Notes: a model not told the origin generated them from the letters alone. DNA of 44,985 nucleotides from RGIG5057 sp964642045 (GCA_964642045.1 CAZXLZ010000002.1:1-44985); one strand, 5' to 3'. Positions 9,956 through 18,473 are shown, counted from the stretch's first letter. A program made the numbers and translations.

Positions 9956-11107
9956 TTAAACTTTATTTTTAATATATTTATCATATTGATAGCAAATATA
10001 TCTATCTGTCATTCCTGCTATATAATCAATTACCACCCTCTCCTTAGGCGTATTTTCTTTATATTCCTCACTCATTTCACTATAATACATAGAAATTATA
10101 TCATTTTCTATGTCATTATCACTTAGCGCCTTAAGATACACTAAAAATAATTCATCAAACATCTTTTTATAATTTTTAATTTCTTCATCTGTATATGCTT
10201 TATTATATATTTTTTCATAATTAAACTTAAGCGCACTTTGAAGTACACTGTATACTTTATCAGACATAGATATATATTCTTTTCCTAAGCTATTTTCTAT
10301 TATATCAGAAATAATGCTATCAATTATATTGCTATTAGTATTTCCAAGTACATCTGTAATTTCTTTTGGTATATCATTTCTTGTTATTACACCAAGTGTA
10401 ATTGCATCTTCAATATCTTTACCTATATATGCTATAACGTCAGAAATCCTAACTATACAACCTTCCAAAGTCATGGGAACAAGCTTTTTTATATTTTCAA
10501 TTGACTCATAGCAGTTTTCGTACTCTTTTATCAATTCATCTTTAGTTTTATCATATTTTGGCTTGTACTCTTTATGCAGAAGCTCTCCATTATGGCAAAG
10601 AACACCATCTAAAACCTGACATGTTAAATTAAGACCTTTGCCTTTTTCCTCTACAAACTGAAGCTGTCTCATACTTTGCACATTGTGAGCAAATATTTTA
10701 CCTGTATATTTTAAAGAGAGCTCATTTAGAAATCTTTCTCCTAAATGTCCAAAAGGAACATGTCCAATATCATGTCCAAGAGCCATTGCTTCACACAAAT
10801 CTTCATTAAGTGAAAGTGCCCTTGCTATGGTTCTAGCCACTCTACTTACATACTGTACATGTACACTTCTTTTTGATATGTGGTCTTCATTTCTTAGAGT
10901 ATATACCTGAGTTTTACCCATATATCTTGTATACGAATCAGAGTAAGTTATTTTATCAATATCTCTTTGAAATTCAAGCCTTAAATCCTTATCTATACTT
11001 TTAAATCTTTCTGCTTCTTCATTTTTACACGCGTGCTCGCTAAGGCGTGAAAAATTTTCAAGCTCCATCATTCTTATTTTTTCTTCTGACTTTTTATCCA
11101 AGGACAT
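9956..11107 (-). CDS. HD-domain deoxyguanosinetriphosphate triphosphohydrolase-like protein
   Basis: Predicted dNTP triphosphohydrolase that releases tripolyphosphate from dGTP or other dNTPs. The 383-residue protein has the family's N-terminal SYTRYMGKTQV segment, a metal-binding histidine near residue 83, the HD pair at about 112-113 in ALGHDIGHVPFGHLGE, and a later aspartate in RISDVIAYIGKD. AGGAGG lies only 3 nt from the annotated ATG, so the TTG at codon 3 could be the true start. It is 12 nt after the lipid-kinase gene and 16 nt before leuS. In many Firmicutes this family sits beside dnaG-rpoD; here it does not. Substrate preference cannot be read from the sequence. Confidence 0.88.
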   Translation of the reverse strand: MSLDKKSEEKIRMMELENFSRLSEHACKNEEAERFKSIDKDLRLEFQRDIDKITYSDSYTRYMGKTQVYTLRNEDHISKRSVHVQYVSRVARTIARALSLNEDLCEAMALGHDIGHVPFGHLGERFLNELSLKYTGKIFAHNVQSMRQLQFVEEKGKGLNLTCQVLDGVLCHNGELLHKEYKPKYDKTKDELIKEYENCYESIENIKKLVPMTLEGCIVRISDVIAYIGKDIEDAITLGVITRNDIPKEITDVLGNTNSNIIDSIISDIIENSLGKEYISMSDKVYSVLQSALKFNYEKIYNKAYTDEEIKNYKKMFDELFLVYLKALSDNDIENDIISMYYSEMSEEYKENTPKERVVIDYIAGMTDRYICYQYDKYIKNKV

Positions 11108-11119
11108 CTACCTCCTAAA

Positions 11120-12001
11120 TTATAGGAACATCTTAAGTCCACCTTTTATACATTTTACTTCCATAGGAAAATTTGGTCCCTTATCTCCGTCCATATCTAA
11201 ATCTTCACATTCCCCTTGAACTTTATCAACTCTAAGCCAAGGCTCTTTAAGATAAATTACATTTTTATCTGAAAAATGTCTTCCTGTAACGACTTTAAAA
11301 AATAGTCCAACTGATGTTAAAAATGGTGCTGCCTTAATAACTAATATATCAAACAGTCCATCTTGAATATCTGATCCAGCAGTAAATTTATCAAGTCCAC
11401 CTGCACTACTTCCATTAAATATTAATACAAGTGATACTTTTTCTATTATAATATCATTTTCTGTTTCAACTCTTACATCAAATGGTTTAAAGTTTATCAT
11501 AGATTTTATTCCAGCAAGAAAATATGCTACCTTACCTACAATATTTTTAAGTACAACATCTACCTTTTGCGAAGTATCTGAAAAAAGACCAGCTGAACAT
11601 ACATTGATGAAATATTTGTCATTTACACATCCAACATCAACATTTTTTATATTCCCTTTTAATATTTTTTCAATACATTCTGAAAAATTCTTTGGCATCT
11701 TTATATGTTTTGCAAAATCATTAGAAGTACCAGCTGGTATAACTCCAAGTGGAACATCAATATTATTTTTCATCATTACATTTATAACTCTATTTAATGT
11801 ACCATCTCCACCAGCTACTATAATGCCATAAGTCTTTTCATCAGTATCTTTTAAATATTCATAAAGATTAGCTTTCTTACCAGCTCTAAATATACTTACT
11901 TCAAATTCATGCTTTTCAAATTGCTCTATTATAGTATCAAGGAAATATTTAAATTTACTTTGACCTGCAATAGAGTTATATATTAATTTAATTTTTCTCA
12001 T
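11120..12001 (-). CDS. Diacylglycerol kinase/YegS-like lipid kinase
   Basis: Member of the soluble DgkB/YegS lipid kinase family, which phosphorylates diacylglycerol or related lipids with ATP. At 293 residues it is the normal length. Diagnostic motifs are GGDGTLNRVINVM near residues 64-76 and GVIPAGTSNDFAKH near 92-105, followed by the beta-rich C-terminal domain containing DMDGD. The start has an AGGGAGCC ribosome site. It is embedded in the operon with only 12-nt spacers. Whether it is DgkB itself, recycling diacylglycerol from lipoteichoic acid synthesis, is not certain. Confidence 0.88.
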   Translation of the reverse strand: MRKIKLIYNSIAGQSKFKYFLDTIIEQFEKHEFEVSIFRAGKKANLYEYLKDTDEKTYGIIVAGGDGTLNRVINVMMKNNIDVPLGVIPAGTSNDFAKHIKMPKNFSECIEKILKGNIKNVDVGCVNDKYFINVCSAGLFSDTSQKVDVVLKNIVGKVAYFLAGIKSMINFKPFDVRVETENDIIIEKVSLVLIFNGSSAGGLDKFTAGSDIQDGLFDILVIKAAPFLTSVGLFFKVVTGRHFSDKNVIYLKEPWLRVDKVQGECEDLDMDGDKGPNFPMEVKCIKGGLKMFL

Positions 12002-12013
12002 AAAGGCTCCCTA

Positions 12014-13117
12014 TTACTTATCAATTACAAATTCTGTTATAAGACGAGAAGAAATTTGTGAGTTAAATCCTGTATTTAAGTTTTGTAAGAATAATCCTCT
12101 TTGATTTTTTATCTTATAAAATACAGTATCTTCAACATTTTGTAATATATCTATTGATTGAGGTATTACTTTTGTATTTTCTGAAGTTTCAAGATCTAAT
12201 TTCCAAAGACTATTTTCATCAGCAGTATTTACATAGTAAAGTGCATTATTTCTTATAAACATATACTTATTACCATCTATGTTTAGCATATTACCTGTAT
12301 CTGTAACAGATTTTGCATCATCTGATACTTTACTTACTGTTCCCTCTTTTCCTACTTTATATATCCTATCTTCATCACTCTTATTTACAAAATATATTTC
12401 ATTTTCTGCTCCTATTATATATGACACATTTTCCTTATCAGTAAGTTTAAGCTCACCTGAAGTATCTTTATTATATCTATATAAAGTTTTGTTATTATTA
12501 GATTCTATGCAAAAGAACACATAATTATCATCAACTAAGATTTCAGCCACATTACTCTTCTCAAAATTTGTAGTTTCATTTGTAGTTAAATTTTTTCTAA
12601 TTACTCCAGAGCTATCTGTTGGTATAAAGTAAACCTCATCATTATATACAGTATATTTCTTTACTTCTAGTTCTGTAATCTTAGTTATTACGTGATCATT
12701 TAAGTTAAATGAATATAAAATATTATCTTTTATACCTAAAATATACTCGTTATATTTCCTTATATCCTCAAATCCTAAATTAGTATAAATTTTATTAAAC
12801 TCAAAACTATTAGAATTTATACTATTTAAAGATGATTCTGGATTATATGTATAACCTTCAGACATGTAATATATGTTATATACCTTTTGATTTTCTACAT
12901 CTTGATCTGCTAAATATTTACGGTTATGCTGTCTATAATAAATATATAACTGCATACCTACATATATCATAAGCATGATAATCATAACTGCTACTATTAT
13001 TTTTTTCTTGGTAAACTTACCAAGTATTATATTCATATTTTTTTCTTGACGCTTTTTATTTTTTAAGTATTCTTTTCTTGACATTTGCTCTTCGTCACTA
13101 ACGCTTAATTTTTGCAA
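12014..13117 (-). CDS. DUF5050-like membrane-anchored beta-propeller protein
   Basis: Unknown-function protein of about 367 residues. A basic cytoplasmic N-terminus (about 40 residues) is followed by one transmembrane helix near residues 41-61. The large outer part has repeated blades such as NNKTLYRYNKDTSGELKLT and EIYFVNKSDEDRIYKV, reminiscent of the DUF5050 or TolB-type propeller. The start is inferred: AAGGTGGTG looks like the ribosome site and the TTG at 13117 is 6 nt later, while the upstream GTG codons lie inside that site. First gene of the operon running through leuS, with its own promoter. Family assignment is by general resemblance only. Confidence 0.7.
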   Translation of the reverse strand: MQKLSVSDEEQMSRKEYLKNKKRQEKNMNIILGKFTKKKIIVAVMIIMLMIYVGMQLYIYYRQHNRKYLADQDVENQKVYNIYYMSEGYTYNPESSLNSINSNSFEFNKIYTNLGFEDIRKYNEYILGIKDNILYSFNLNDHVITKITELEVKKYTVYNDEVYFIPTDSSGVIRKNLTTNETTNFEKSNVAEILVDDNYVFFCIESNNNKTLYRYNKDTSGELKLTDKENVSYIIGAENEIYFVNKSDEDRIYKVGKEGTVSKVSDDAKSVTDTGNMLNIDGNKYMFIRNNALYYVNTADENSLWKLDLETSENTKVIPQSIDILQNVEDTVFYKIKNQRGLFLQNLNTGFNSQISSRLITEFVIDK

Positions 13118-13157
13118 TTTTTGCACCACCTTAAAATATTTAAATTTTAATGTAACT

Positions 13158-13186
13158 ATTATACTATCTTTTTTATAAAAAGTAAA
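13158..13186 (-). promoter_or_regulatory. Promoter of the DUF5050-lipid kinase-dGTPase-leuS operon
   Basis: Minus strand TTTACT, 17 bp, TATAAT, about 30 nt before the ribosome site of the first gene. Confidence 0.7.
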
Positions 13187-13338
13187 TAATTAGTAAAATG
13201 TATTTTATTACAAAGAAATGTAAGTAATAATAATTACCTAACTAAAGTATAAAAATTATACACTAAAAATATACATTATTCAAATTAAAAGAATAAATAT
13301 AATAAATTTAATCTAATTATAAAATTTAATATATTTTA

Positions 13339-13367
13339 TTGACTTTTTTCTAAATTTTAAGTATACT
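13339..13367 (+). promoter_or_regulatory. pyk promoter
   Basis: TTGACT, 17 bp, TATACT. A small palindrome TGTTTTGAAACA (13374-13385) sits at the expected start site and could be an operator. Confidence 0.8.
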
Positions 13368-13388
13368 ATTATATGTTTTGAAACAGAA

Positions 13389-13421
13389 TTTACTTAAAAG
13401 GAGTTCTTTATTTTAAGTAAA
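13389..13421 (+). other. Stem-loop in the pyk 5' leader
   Basis: Perfect 11-bp inverted repeat (TTTACTTAAAA, 13389-13399, with TTTTAAGTAAA, 13411-13421). The stem and loop junction contains AAAAGGAG, the same word as the real pyk ribosome site at 13437-13444. No start codon is suitably placed after this first copy, so it looks like a decoy or a stability element. Confidence 0.6.
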
Positions 13422-13453
13422 TTTTGCATATATTTTAAAAGGAGATGTATTTA

Positions 13454-14923
13454 ATGAAAAAGACTAAAATAGTATGTACTATAGGTCCTGCAAGTGAAAA
13501 AGAAGAGGTATTAGAATCACTTATAAAAGCAGGGATGAATGTTATGAGGTTAAATTTCTCTCATGGTGATCATGCAGAACATTTAGCTAAAGTTAAAACA
13601 TTAAGAAAAATAAATGAAAAACTTGGAACTAATGTAGCATTTATGCTAGATACAAAAGGTCCAGAAATAAGAACAGGATCATTTGGTACTGATCAAAAAA
13701 CTACTATGGAATTTACTAAAGGTGATAAAATAACTTTAACTACTAGAGATATAGAAGGAACTAAAGACATTTTATCAATATCTTATGAAGGTCTTCCAAA
13801 TGATGTAAATGTTGGTGGACACATTTTAATTGATGATGGTCTAGTTGACTTACTTATCGATGAAATAGATGGAACTGAAATAAAATGTACTTTCTTAAAC
13901 TCAGCTACATTAAAAGGTAGACGTGGTGTTAATGTACCTGGAGCTAAACTTAATCTTAAAGCGATGACAGAAAAAGATAAATCTGATCTTGTTTTTGCAT
14001 GTGAGAATGGTTTTGACTTTGTTGCTGCTTCATTTATAAGAAAACCATCAGATGTAATTGAGATGAGAGAGTATCTAAATGAACATGGTGGACAAAAAAT
14101 AAAAATAATATCTAAAATAGAAAATCAAGAAGGTTTAGATAATTTTGATGCTATACTTGAAGTTACAGATGGTGTTATGGTTGCACGTGGTGACTTAGGT
14201 GTTGAAATTCCAATAGAACAACTACCTGCAGTTCAAAAAATGATGATAAGAAAAACAGTTGCAGCTGGTAAACCAGTTATAACAGCAACACAAATGTTAG
14301 AATCTATGCAAAAGAATCCAAGACCAACAAGAGCTGAAGTATCTGACGTTGCAAATGCCGTTTATGATGGAACAAGTGCTGTAATGCTTTCTGGAGAATC
14401 AGCTCAAGGTGATTATCCACTAGAAGCTGTAACAGTTATGGCGAAAGTAGTTGAGTCTAGCGAGCAAAATATAAATTATTGGAAGAGATTTAAGAAAAAG
14501 AATATTGAAAAGCTTACTTCATTTGATGATCATACTATAAATAATGAGCATGAATTTAAAATGCAGGCTAATTTCTCAGTATGTTGCACAGCTATGTTCT
14601 CACAAGCAGATGCAATAATTGCTATTTCTGAAAATGGTGAAACACCAGCTATGCTATCTAGCTTTAAACCAGCTTGCCCAATATATGTACTTACTGCAAA
14701 CGAGCAAACATATAGACAAATGTCAGCTGAAATGAATGTTACAGCAATTTACATAGAGAATGAATATGACTTTGAAAGAATATTAAAATCTGGTATAGAC
14801 ATATTAAAAGAAAGAAATCTTCTAAAAGAAGGAGACACTGTTGTACTTAGTGGTGGGCTAAAACAAAATGCTGGTGCAAATATACTTGCAGCAAGTACAA
14901 CTGGTGCTATACTTAAGATATAA
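13454..14923 (+). CDS. pyk: Pyruvate kinase
   Basis: Converts phosphoenolpyruvate and ADP to pyruvate and ATP, the last step of glycolysis. I chose the ATG at 13454 because AAAAGGAG ends 9 nt before it; the ATG at 13445 touches that site. The resulting 489 residues contain MRLNFSHG, MLDTKGPEIRTG, the active-site segment ISKIENQEGLDNFD with the catalytic lysine, MVARGDLGVEIP, and ITATQMLESM. Length fits the form without the extra C-terminal PEP-utiliser-like domain found in some Firmicutes. It is monocistronic with its own promoter, leader hairpin and terminator. Confidence 0.97.
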   Translation: MKKTKIVCTIGPASEKEEVLESLIKAGMNVMRLNFSHGDHAEHLAKVKTLRKINEKLGTNVAFMLDTKGPEIRTGSFGTDQKTTMEFTKGDKITLTTRDIEGTKDILSISYEGLPNDVNVGGHILIDDGLVDLLIDEIDGTEIKCTFLNSATLKGRRGVNVPGAKLNLKAMTEKDKSDLVFACENGFDFVAASFIRKPSDVIEMREYLNEHGGQKIKIISKIENQEGLDNFDAILEVTDGVMVARGDLGVEIPIEQLPAVQKMMIRKTVAAGKPVITATQMLESMQKNPRPTRAEVSDVANAVYDGTSAVMLSGESAQGDYPLEAVTVMAKVVESSEQNINYWKRFKKKNIEKLTSFDDHTINNEHEFKMQANFSVCCTAMFSQADAIIAISENGETPAMLSSFKPACPIYVLTANEQTYRQMSAEMNVTAIYIENEYDFERILKSGIDILKERNLLKEGDTVVLSGGLKQNAGANILAASTTGAILKI

Positions 14924-14932
14924 AATATAAAG

Positions 14933-14956
14933 AAATAGAGCAATATTGCTCTATTT
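14933..14956 (+). terminator. pyk terminator
   Basis: Perfect 24-nt palindrome with core GAGCAATATTGCTC followed by a run of T, 10 nt after the pyk stop. Confidence 0.9.
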
Positions 14957-14978
14957 TTTATAAATTACGTTTTTTTGA

Positions 14979-15007
14979 TTGATTATTCATTTAATTTATG
15001 TTAAAAT
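14979..15007 (+). promoter_or_regulatory. rpmB promoter
   Basis: TTGATT, 17 bp, TAAAAT with TG one base upstream of the -10 (extended -10). Confidence 0.7.
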
Positions 15008-15051
15008 ATATGGGTAATTATTTTATTCATGGATAAAAGGAGGCAAATATT

Positions 15052-15240
15052 ATGGCAAAATGTGAAATATGCAATAAAGATTTAACATTTTCTATGCAAG
15101 TATCACACTCACATAGAAGAACTGCTAGAACTTTCAAACCTAATATTCAAACTGTTAAAGTTGTAGACGGTGGAAATACAAAAAAGATGTCTGTATGTAC
15201 TAAATGTTTAAAAAGTGGTAAAGTTCAAAGAGCTATATAA
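15052..15240 (+). CDS. rpmB: 50S ribosomal protein L28
   Basis: Small basic protein of the large ribosomal subunit, 62 residues, normal for the bacterial family. It starts MAKCEICNKD and has the NKDLTFSMQVSHSHRRTART region typical of L28. Two CxxC pairs (C4/C7 and C50/C53) show that this is the zinc-binding version. AGGAGG precedes the ATG. It is a single-gene unit flanked by terminators. Confidence 0.97.
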   Translation: MAKCEICNKDLTFSMQVSHSHRRTARTFKPNIQTVKVVDGGNTKKMSVCTKCLKSGKVQRAI

Positions 15241-15265
15241 TAATATAATCTTTGTTTAGAAAGAA

Positions 15266-15290
15266 AAGAAGTGCGCAAAACGCACTTCTT
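15266..15290. terminator. Bidirectional terminator between rpmB and pgeF
   Basis: Perfect 10-bp GC-containing stem (AAGAAGTGCG with CGCACTTCTT, loop CAAAA) with T-rich flanks on both sides, between two convergent genes. Confidence 0.92.
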
Positions 15291-15298
15291 TTTATAAT

Positions 15299-16105
15299 TT
15301 ATTTTAAATACATTATTAAGGTAGCTCTACCTGACTTATCCTTATCAGTTCTATATGAATGACAAAGATTAGAATTACATACGCTGCATATACCACAATC
15401 AAATATATTTTCATCTCTTATACCAAGATTTTTCATAATAGTTTTATTTAACAATGCAGTATCTATATTATACTTTTTAATGTCATCTACTATTCTTCCA
15501 TCAGTTATTATATCATTTATATTATCTAAATAACTATACTTTTCATAAAACATATCTTTAACATCTTCATCTACTTCAAAGTGACACTTTCTGATTGTTG
15601 GACCTATAATACATATAATATCTGACACATTAGAAGAAAACTCATTTTTCATGCATAATATTGCATTTGTTACTATACTGTTTAAAGTACCTTTCCATCC
15701 TGAATGTACATTTGCTATAACATTATTTACTGGATCAAATAATGCTATTGGAGTGCAGTCTGCAAATGTAAGTGATAAGATTTTATTTTTCTTATCTGTA
15801 ATTATTCCATCTACCTCACATAAATTTTCATCATAAAATCTTTCCTCATCGGCTAACACCTTTACAATATTCGTATGTGTTTGTTTTGGAACAATAACAT
15901 TTTTAAAATCTATATTTAAGCTATTGCATATTTTGTTATATTCTTCTATAGCTTTTGTTTTGTCATCATTTATAACTCTAAAATCTAAAGGTTTTAATGT
16001 AAATATACATTCTACATTATTATATTTTTCTAGGCACTTAAATTTTATATACTTAACATCTTCACTTTCTACTAAAATTATATTTTCATTATCTATATTT
16101 TCCAT
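15299..16105 (-). CDS. pgeF: PgeF/YfiH (laccase-domain) family protein
   Basis: Member of the former polyphenol-oxidase/laccase DUF152 family. Known relatives act as purine nucleoside phosphorylases or as editing enzymes (PgeF) that remove wrongly inserted L-serine from peptidoglycan precursors. 268 residues. Zinc-site motifs are visible: HSGWKGT with the conserved histidine, CHFEVDEDV with the cysteine, and the C-terminal CVCN...LCHSYRTDKDKSGR segment with a further histidine. The ATG has an AAGGAG ribosome site. Single gene with an extended -10 TGGTATAAT at 16131-16136 just upstream. Which activity it has cannot be decided from the sequence. Confidence 0.85.
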   Translation of the reverse strand: MENIDNENIILVESEDVKYIKFKCLEKYNNVECIFTLKPLDFRVINDDKTKAIEEYNKICNSLNIDFKNVIVPKQTHTNIVKVLADEERFYDENLCEVDGIITDKKNKILSLTFADCTPIALFDPVNNVIANVHSGWKGTLNSIVTNAILCMKNEFSSNVSDIICIIGPTIRKCHFEVDEDVKDMFYEKYSYLDNINDIITDGRIVDDIKKYNIDTALLNKTIMKNLGIRDENIFDCGICSVCNSNLCHSYRTDKDKSGRATLIMYLK

Positions 16106-16160
16106 AAATTATGCTCCTTACCTTGTATATATTATACCAAAAAAATTTACTGATTACTAT

Positions 16161-16199
16161 AAAAAGTCCTACAAACATTATATGCTTGTAGAACTTTTT
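16161..16199 (-). terminator. Terminator of the ECF sigma operon
   Basis: A 14-bp nearly perfect stem (16161-16174 with 16186-16199, loop 11) ending in TTTTT on the minus strand, just after the last gene of the operon. Confidence 0.85.
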
Positions 16200-16206
16200 A
16201 AGTAAT

Positions 16207-16866
16207 TTAATTTTCTAAAACTATTATATTTCCGCTTGTTTTTACTTTATCTTTACTATTTGTTACAACAGTCATATTAACACCATTTATATTGTCTGAA
16301 ATACCATATATATCAAGTGCTCCAGATCTTCTTACAGTTTCATCAATAAAATCATTATTTAAAGCTGTAAATATATTAGAAATGTTATTTTTACTAAAGT
16401 TATATTCAAGATTTACATAAACTGTATTATAATCTACATCAGACTCAATTATTTTTAAATTTATGAGCTTATCGGTATAGTTGTTAATATTTACATCTTC
16501 ATCACCTAAGTAATAAGAGTAATTTCTATCTACAATAGAATTCATAAATTCATCTGTATACATTACTTCATTAAAGAATATATTACATGCTCCAAATATG
16601 AATGATATACATATAAGTAACATTACTATAAATATACTTCCTACACTAACTTTTACTTCGCCTTTAAAGTCTGCAAATATTATTTCTATTCCAAGGAATA
16701 TAAGTAGTGCAGGCCATGCCATAAGCATATATCTTAAGATATCAATTTTAAAAAGTATCTGAAGTAAAAATAGTATTCCAAATATTATTAAAACTATACC
16801 TAACGTTTTAAATCCTACCTTTTTTGGTTTTGTATTTTTAGTTTGTTTTATATTTTCGTTTTCCAA
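16207..16866 (-). CDS. LiaF/DUF5668-like membrane protein
   Basis: Last gene of the ECF sigma operon, 219 residues from a TTG start at 16866 preceded by AGGGGG. After a short polar start there are about four hydrophobic helices (roughly residues 20-110). The second group contains MLMAWPALLIFLGIEIIF, the pattern of DUF5668/LiaI-LiaF transmembrane regions. The C-terminal part (about 125-219) is polar and beta-rich as in LiaF or toast-rack proteins. This family often accompanies cell-envelope stress regulators. Its start is 17 nt after the preceding stop. Confidence 0.65.
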   Translation of the reverse strand: MENENIKQTKNTKPKKVGFKTLGIVLIIFGILFLLQILFKIDILRYMLMAWPALLIFLGIEIIFADFKGEVKVSVGSIFIVMLLICISFIFGACNIFFNEVMYTDEFMNSIVDRNYSYYLGDEDVNINNYTDKLINLKIIESDVDYNTVYVNLEYNFSKNNISNIFTALNNDFIDETVRRSGALDIYGISDNINGVNMTVVTNSKDKVKTSGNIIVLEN

Positions 16867-16883
16867 AATATTTCCCCCTTATA

Positions 16884-17384
16884 TTATTCTTTATTAGTAA
16901 GCATCTTCATACCTATAAATATTGAAAGCAATGATATTATTAAAGCTGGAAGATATCTTGATATAAATCTTATAAAATCTTCCAAAAACTCTAAATCATA
17001 TTGATATGCAAAATTTAAAAGTACATTATTAAATATAAGATATATACCAACAAGAACTAGTACTATTCCTAGTACTCTATTTTTCTTAAATAATTTAGTG
17101 TCAAAACTAGACTCACCTAATATTTTATTCCATATATATTCATCATGTGGTTCTTCATCTTCACTTTCTTTATTTCTTATATTAAATGTATCAAAAAAAC
17201 TATACATATATATTACCATAACTGGAATAAGGAATATAGGTGTATAAAGCATAGCAGCAAGTGCTGTAAACACTCCAAATGTTATAAGGATTGATACACC
17301 TCTTTTCATATATTTTTGATACATTTGACCTGCACCTGGTATAAAACTAAAGCAAAAAGTAAGAAAGCCATTTTTCTTTTTCAT
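16884..17384 (-). CDS. Small polytopic membrane protein, TM2-domain-like start
   Basis: 166 residues with about four predicted membrane helices. The N-terminus GFLTFCFSFIPGAGQMYQK resembles the opening of TM2 or DUF5683-type small membrane proteins (the P-G-x-G-Q-x-Y pattern). A polar acidic loop at about 70-90 separates the helix pairs. The start ATG overlaps the stop of the anti-sigma-like gene by 4 nt (ATGA), so translation is probably coupled. Function unknown; its place suggests an envelope role controlled by the ECF sigma factor. Confidence 0.65.
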   Translation of the reverse strand: MKKKNGFLTFCFSFIPGAGQMYQKYMKRGVSILITFGVFTALAAMLYTPIFLIPVMVIYMYSFFDTFNIRNKESEDEEPHDEYIWNKILGESSFDTKLFKKNRVLGIVLVLVGIYLIFNNVLLNFAYQYDLEFLEDFIRFISRYLPALIISLLSIFIGMKMLTNKE

Positions 17385-17770
17385 TTATTTTCTCCCCTTT
17401 CAATTTTTAATGGATTAAGCATTATCCCATTTATATCATTAAGTTTGGTTTGTATATTTGTGTAAAGCATACTAAAACCTGTTTTATTTTCATTTTTTGA
17501 TGTAACATCCTCTAATATTTTGTCTTTATCAAAAGTCATGCTATATTCGCATATTAAAACAGCAAGCACAGTACAAGCAGCTATTTTTACAATATTTCTA
17601 AATCCAAGCTTCTTTTTAACTGGTTTTATACTCCTTAGTAGTCTATCCTTTAATGCTTCATTTTCAAAATCATATTTACTTTCTACTTCACAAATATATT
17701 TCTTAAAATATTCATCATCATTTAAAAGTTTATCTATCTTATTAATTTTATTTCTAACTTCCCTATTCAA
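17381..17770 (-). CDS. Putative anti-sigma factor, single transmembrane helix
   Basis: About 129 residues. A charged cytoplasmic half of about 60 residues is followed by one membrane helix (AACTVLAVLICEYS region) and a 50-residue outer tail. This layout, directly after and overlapping an ECF sigma gene, is that of an anti-sigma factor, though I see no clear zinc HxxxCxxC motif. The start is taken as TTG at 17770: AGGAGG lies 8 nt before it, whereas the GTG at 17779 is inside the ribosome site. It is followed by a 4-nt ATGA overlap. Confidence 0.6.
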   Translation of the reverse strand: MNREVRNKINKIDKLLNDDEYFKKYICEVESKYDFENEALKDRLLRSIKPVKKKLGFRNIVKIAACTVLAVLICEYSMTFDKDKILEDVTSKNENKTGFSMLYTNIQTKLNDINGIMLNPLKIERGENK

Positions 17771-18293
17771 AATAGCCACCTCCTCTATCTTTAATTAATT
17801 TTTCCTTTAACAATTTCCTAGCTCTATAAATTTGTACCTTAAGTGTAGGTTTTGGTATATCAAGTTTCTTTTCAATATCATCTAACTTCATTTCATCTAG
17901 ATAATGCATTTTTAAAACTTCATTATATGGATATTTAAGTGACTCCACCATATTAAGTATATACTTTTTATCTTCTTTTTCAAATAATTTACTATCTATA
18001 TCTTCATCATCTTTTAGCACATTTTCCATATATATTATCGTATCTTCATCACTTACTTTATTCGTTTTATAACTATTACTCTTTAATATATCCTTGCACC
18101 TATTAAGTGCAATCCTGCAAAGTATATTTTTTATTTCATTTTCTGGTAGGTTTTTATATTTATCATAACTTTTATGAAGATTTAAGTATGTATCTTGCAC
18201 AGCATCTTCTGCTTCTTGAGGAGAGGAAAGCATATCAAAACATATTTTATATACGAGTTTATAGTATTTTTCAATAACTAGCGCTATATCCAT
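17763..18293 (-). CDS. ECF RNA polymerase sigma factor
   Basis: Group 4 sigma-70 factor. Region 2 is visible as SSPQEAEDAVQDTYLNLHKSYDKY (read in two parts: the E-D-A-V-Q-D core and its flanks). Region 4 is a helix-turn-helix in LDDIEKKLDIPKPTLKVQIYRARKLL, split the same way by its K-L-D-I-P core. From the ATG at 18293 it has 176 residues. GGAGG lies about 15 nt upstream, an unusually long spacing, and the open frame continues to 18353 without a better site. First gene of a four-gene operon with an overlapping putative anti-sigma factor. Confidence 0.85.
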   Translation of the reverse strand: MDIALVIEKYYKLVYKICFDMLSSPQEAEDAVQDTYLNLHKSYDKYKNLPENEIKNILCRIALNRCKDILKSNSYKTNKVSDEDTIIYMENVLKDDEDIDSKLFEKEDKKYILNMVESLKYPYNEVLKMHYLDEMKLDDIEKKLDIPKPTLKVQIYRARKLLKEKLIKDRGGGYFE

Positions 18294-18345
18294 GTTTTTA
18301 TTATTTTCCCTCCTTCTATATGATGCTACCCACATAAAATATAAC

Positions 18346-18373
18346 GATAACATTTTAAAATAGATAACATTTT
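18346..18373 (-). repeat. Direct repeat in the ECF sigma operon leader
   Basis: The 11-mer GATAACATTTT (plus strand) occurs at 18346-18356 and 18363-18373, a period of 17 bp, between the promoter and the sigma gene. It could be an operator or part of an autoregulated start site. Confidence 0.5.
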
Positions 18374-18377
18374 TTAT

Positions 18378-18406
18378 ATAATAACAATTTATATATTAAA
18401 AGTCAA
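18378..18406 (-). promoter_or_regulatory. Promoter of the ECF sigma operon
   Basis: Minus strand TTGACT, 17 bp, TATTAT: a housekeeping-type promoter rather than an obvious ECF-type one. Confidence 0.65.
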
Positions 18407-18426
18407 GGAAATAGGGCATAATAAAT

Positions 18427-18457
18427 GGTTAGAAACTTTTAAAATAAGCTTCTAACC
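18427..18457 (-). terminator. Possible terminator of the zinc-ribbon gene
   Basis: Inverted repeat GGTTAGAA/TTCTAACC (18427-18434, 18450-18457) 17 nt after the stop. The T-tract is poor (ATTTATTAT), so this is a weak call. Confidence 0.4.
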
Positions 18458-18473
18458 TTAATAATTTGTAACA

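Larger units (their letters stand above)
13130..13444. other. Divergent intergenic region between the leuS operon and pyk
   Basis: Almost purely A/T stretch. It holds the leftward promoter at 13158-13186, the pyk promoter at 13339-13367 and the pyk leader hairpin at 13389-13421. Between 13187 and 13338 I see no ORF, repeat or structured RNA. Confidence 0.6.

Noticed and set aside
9940..9984. Upstream extension and T-box control of leuS
   Set aside because: The extension overlaps the dGTPase gene without a ribosome site, and no T-box specifier or TGG-type antiterminator was seen before leuS or the operon.
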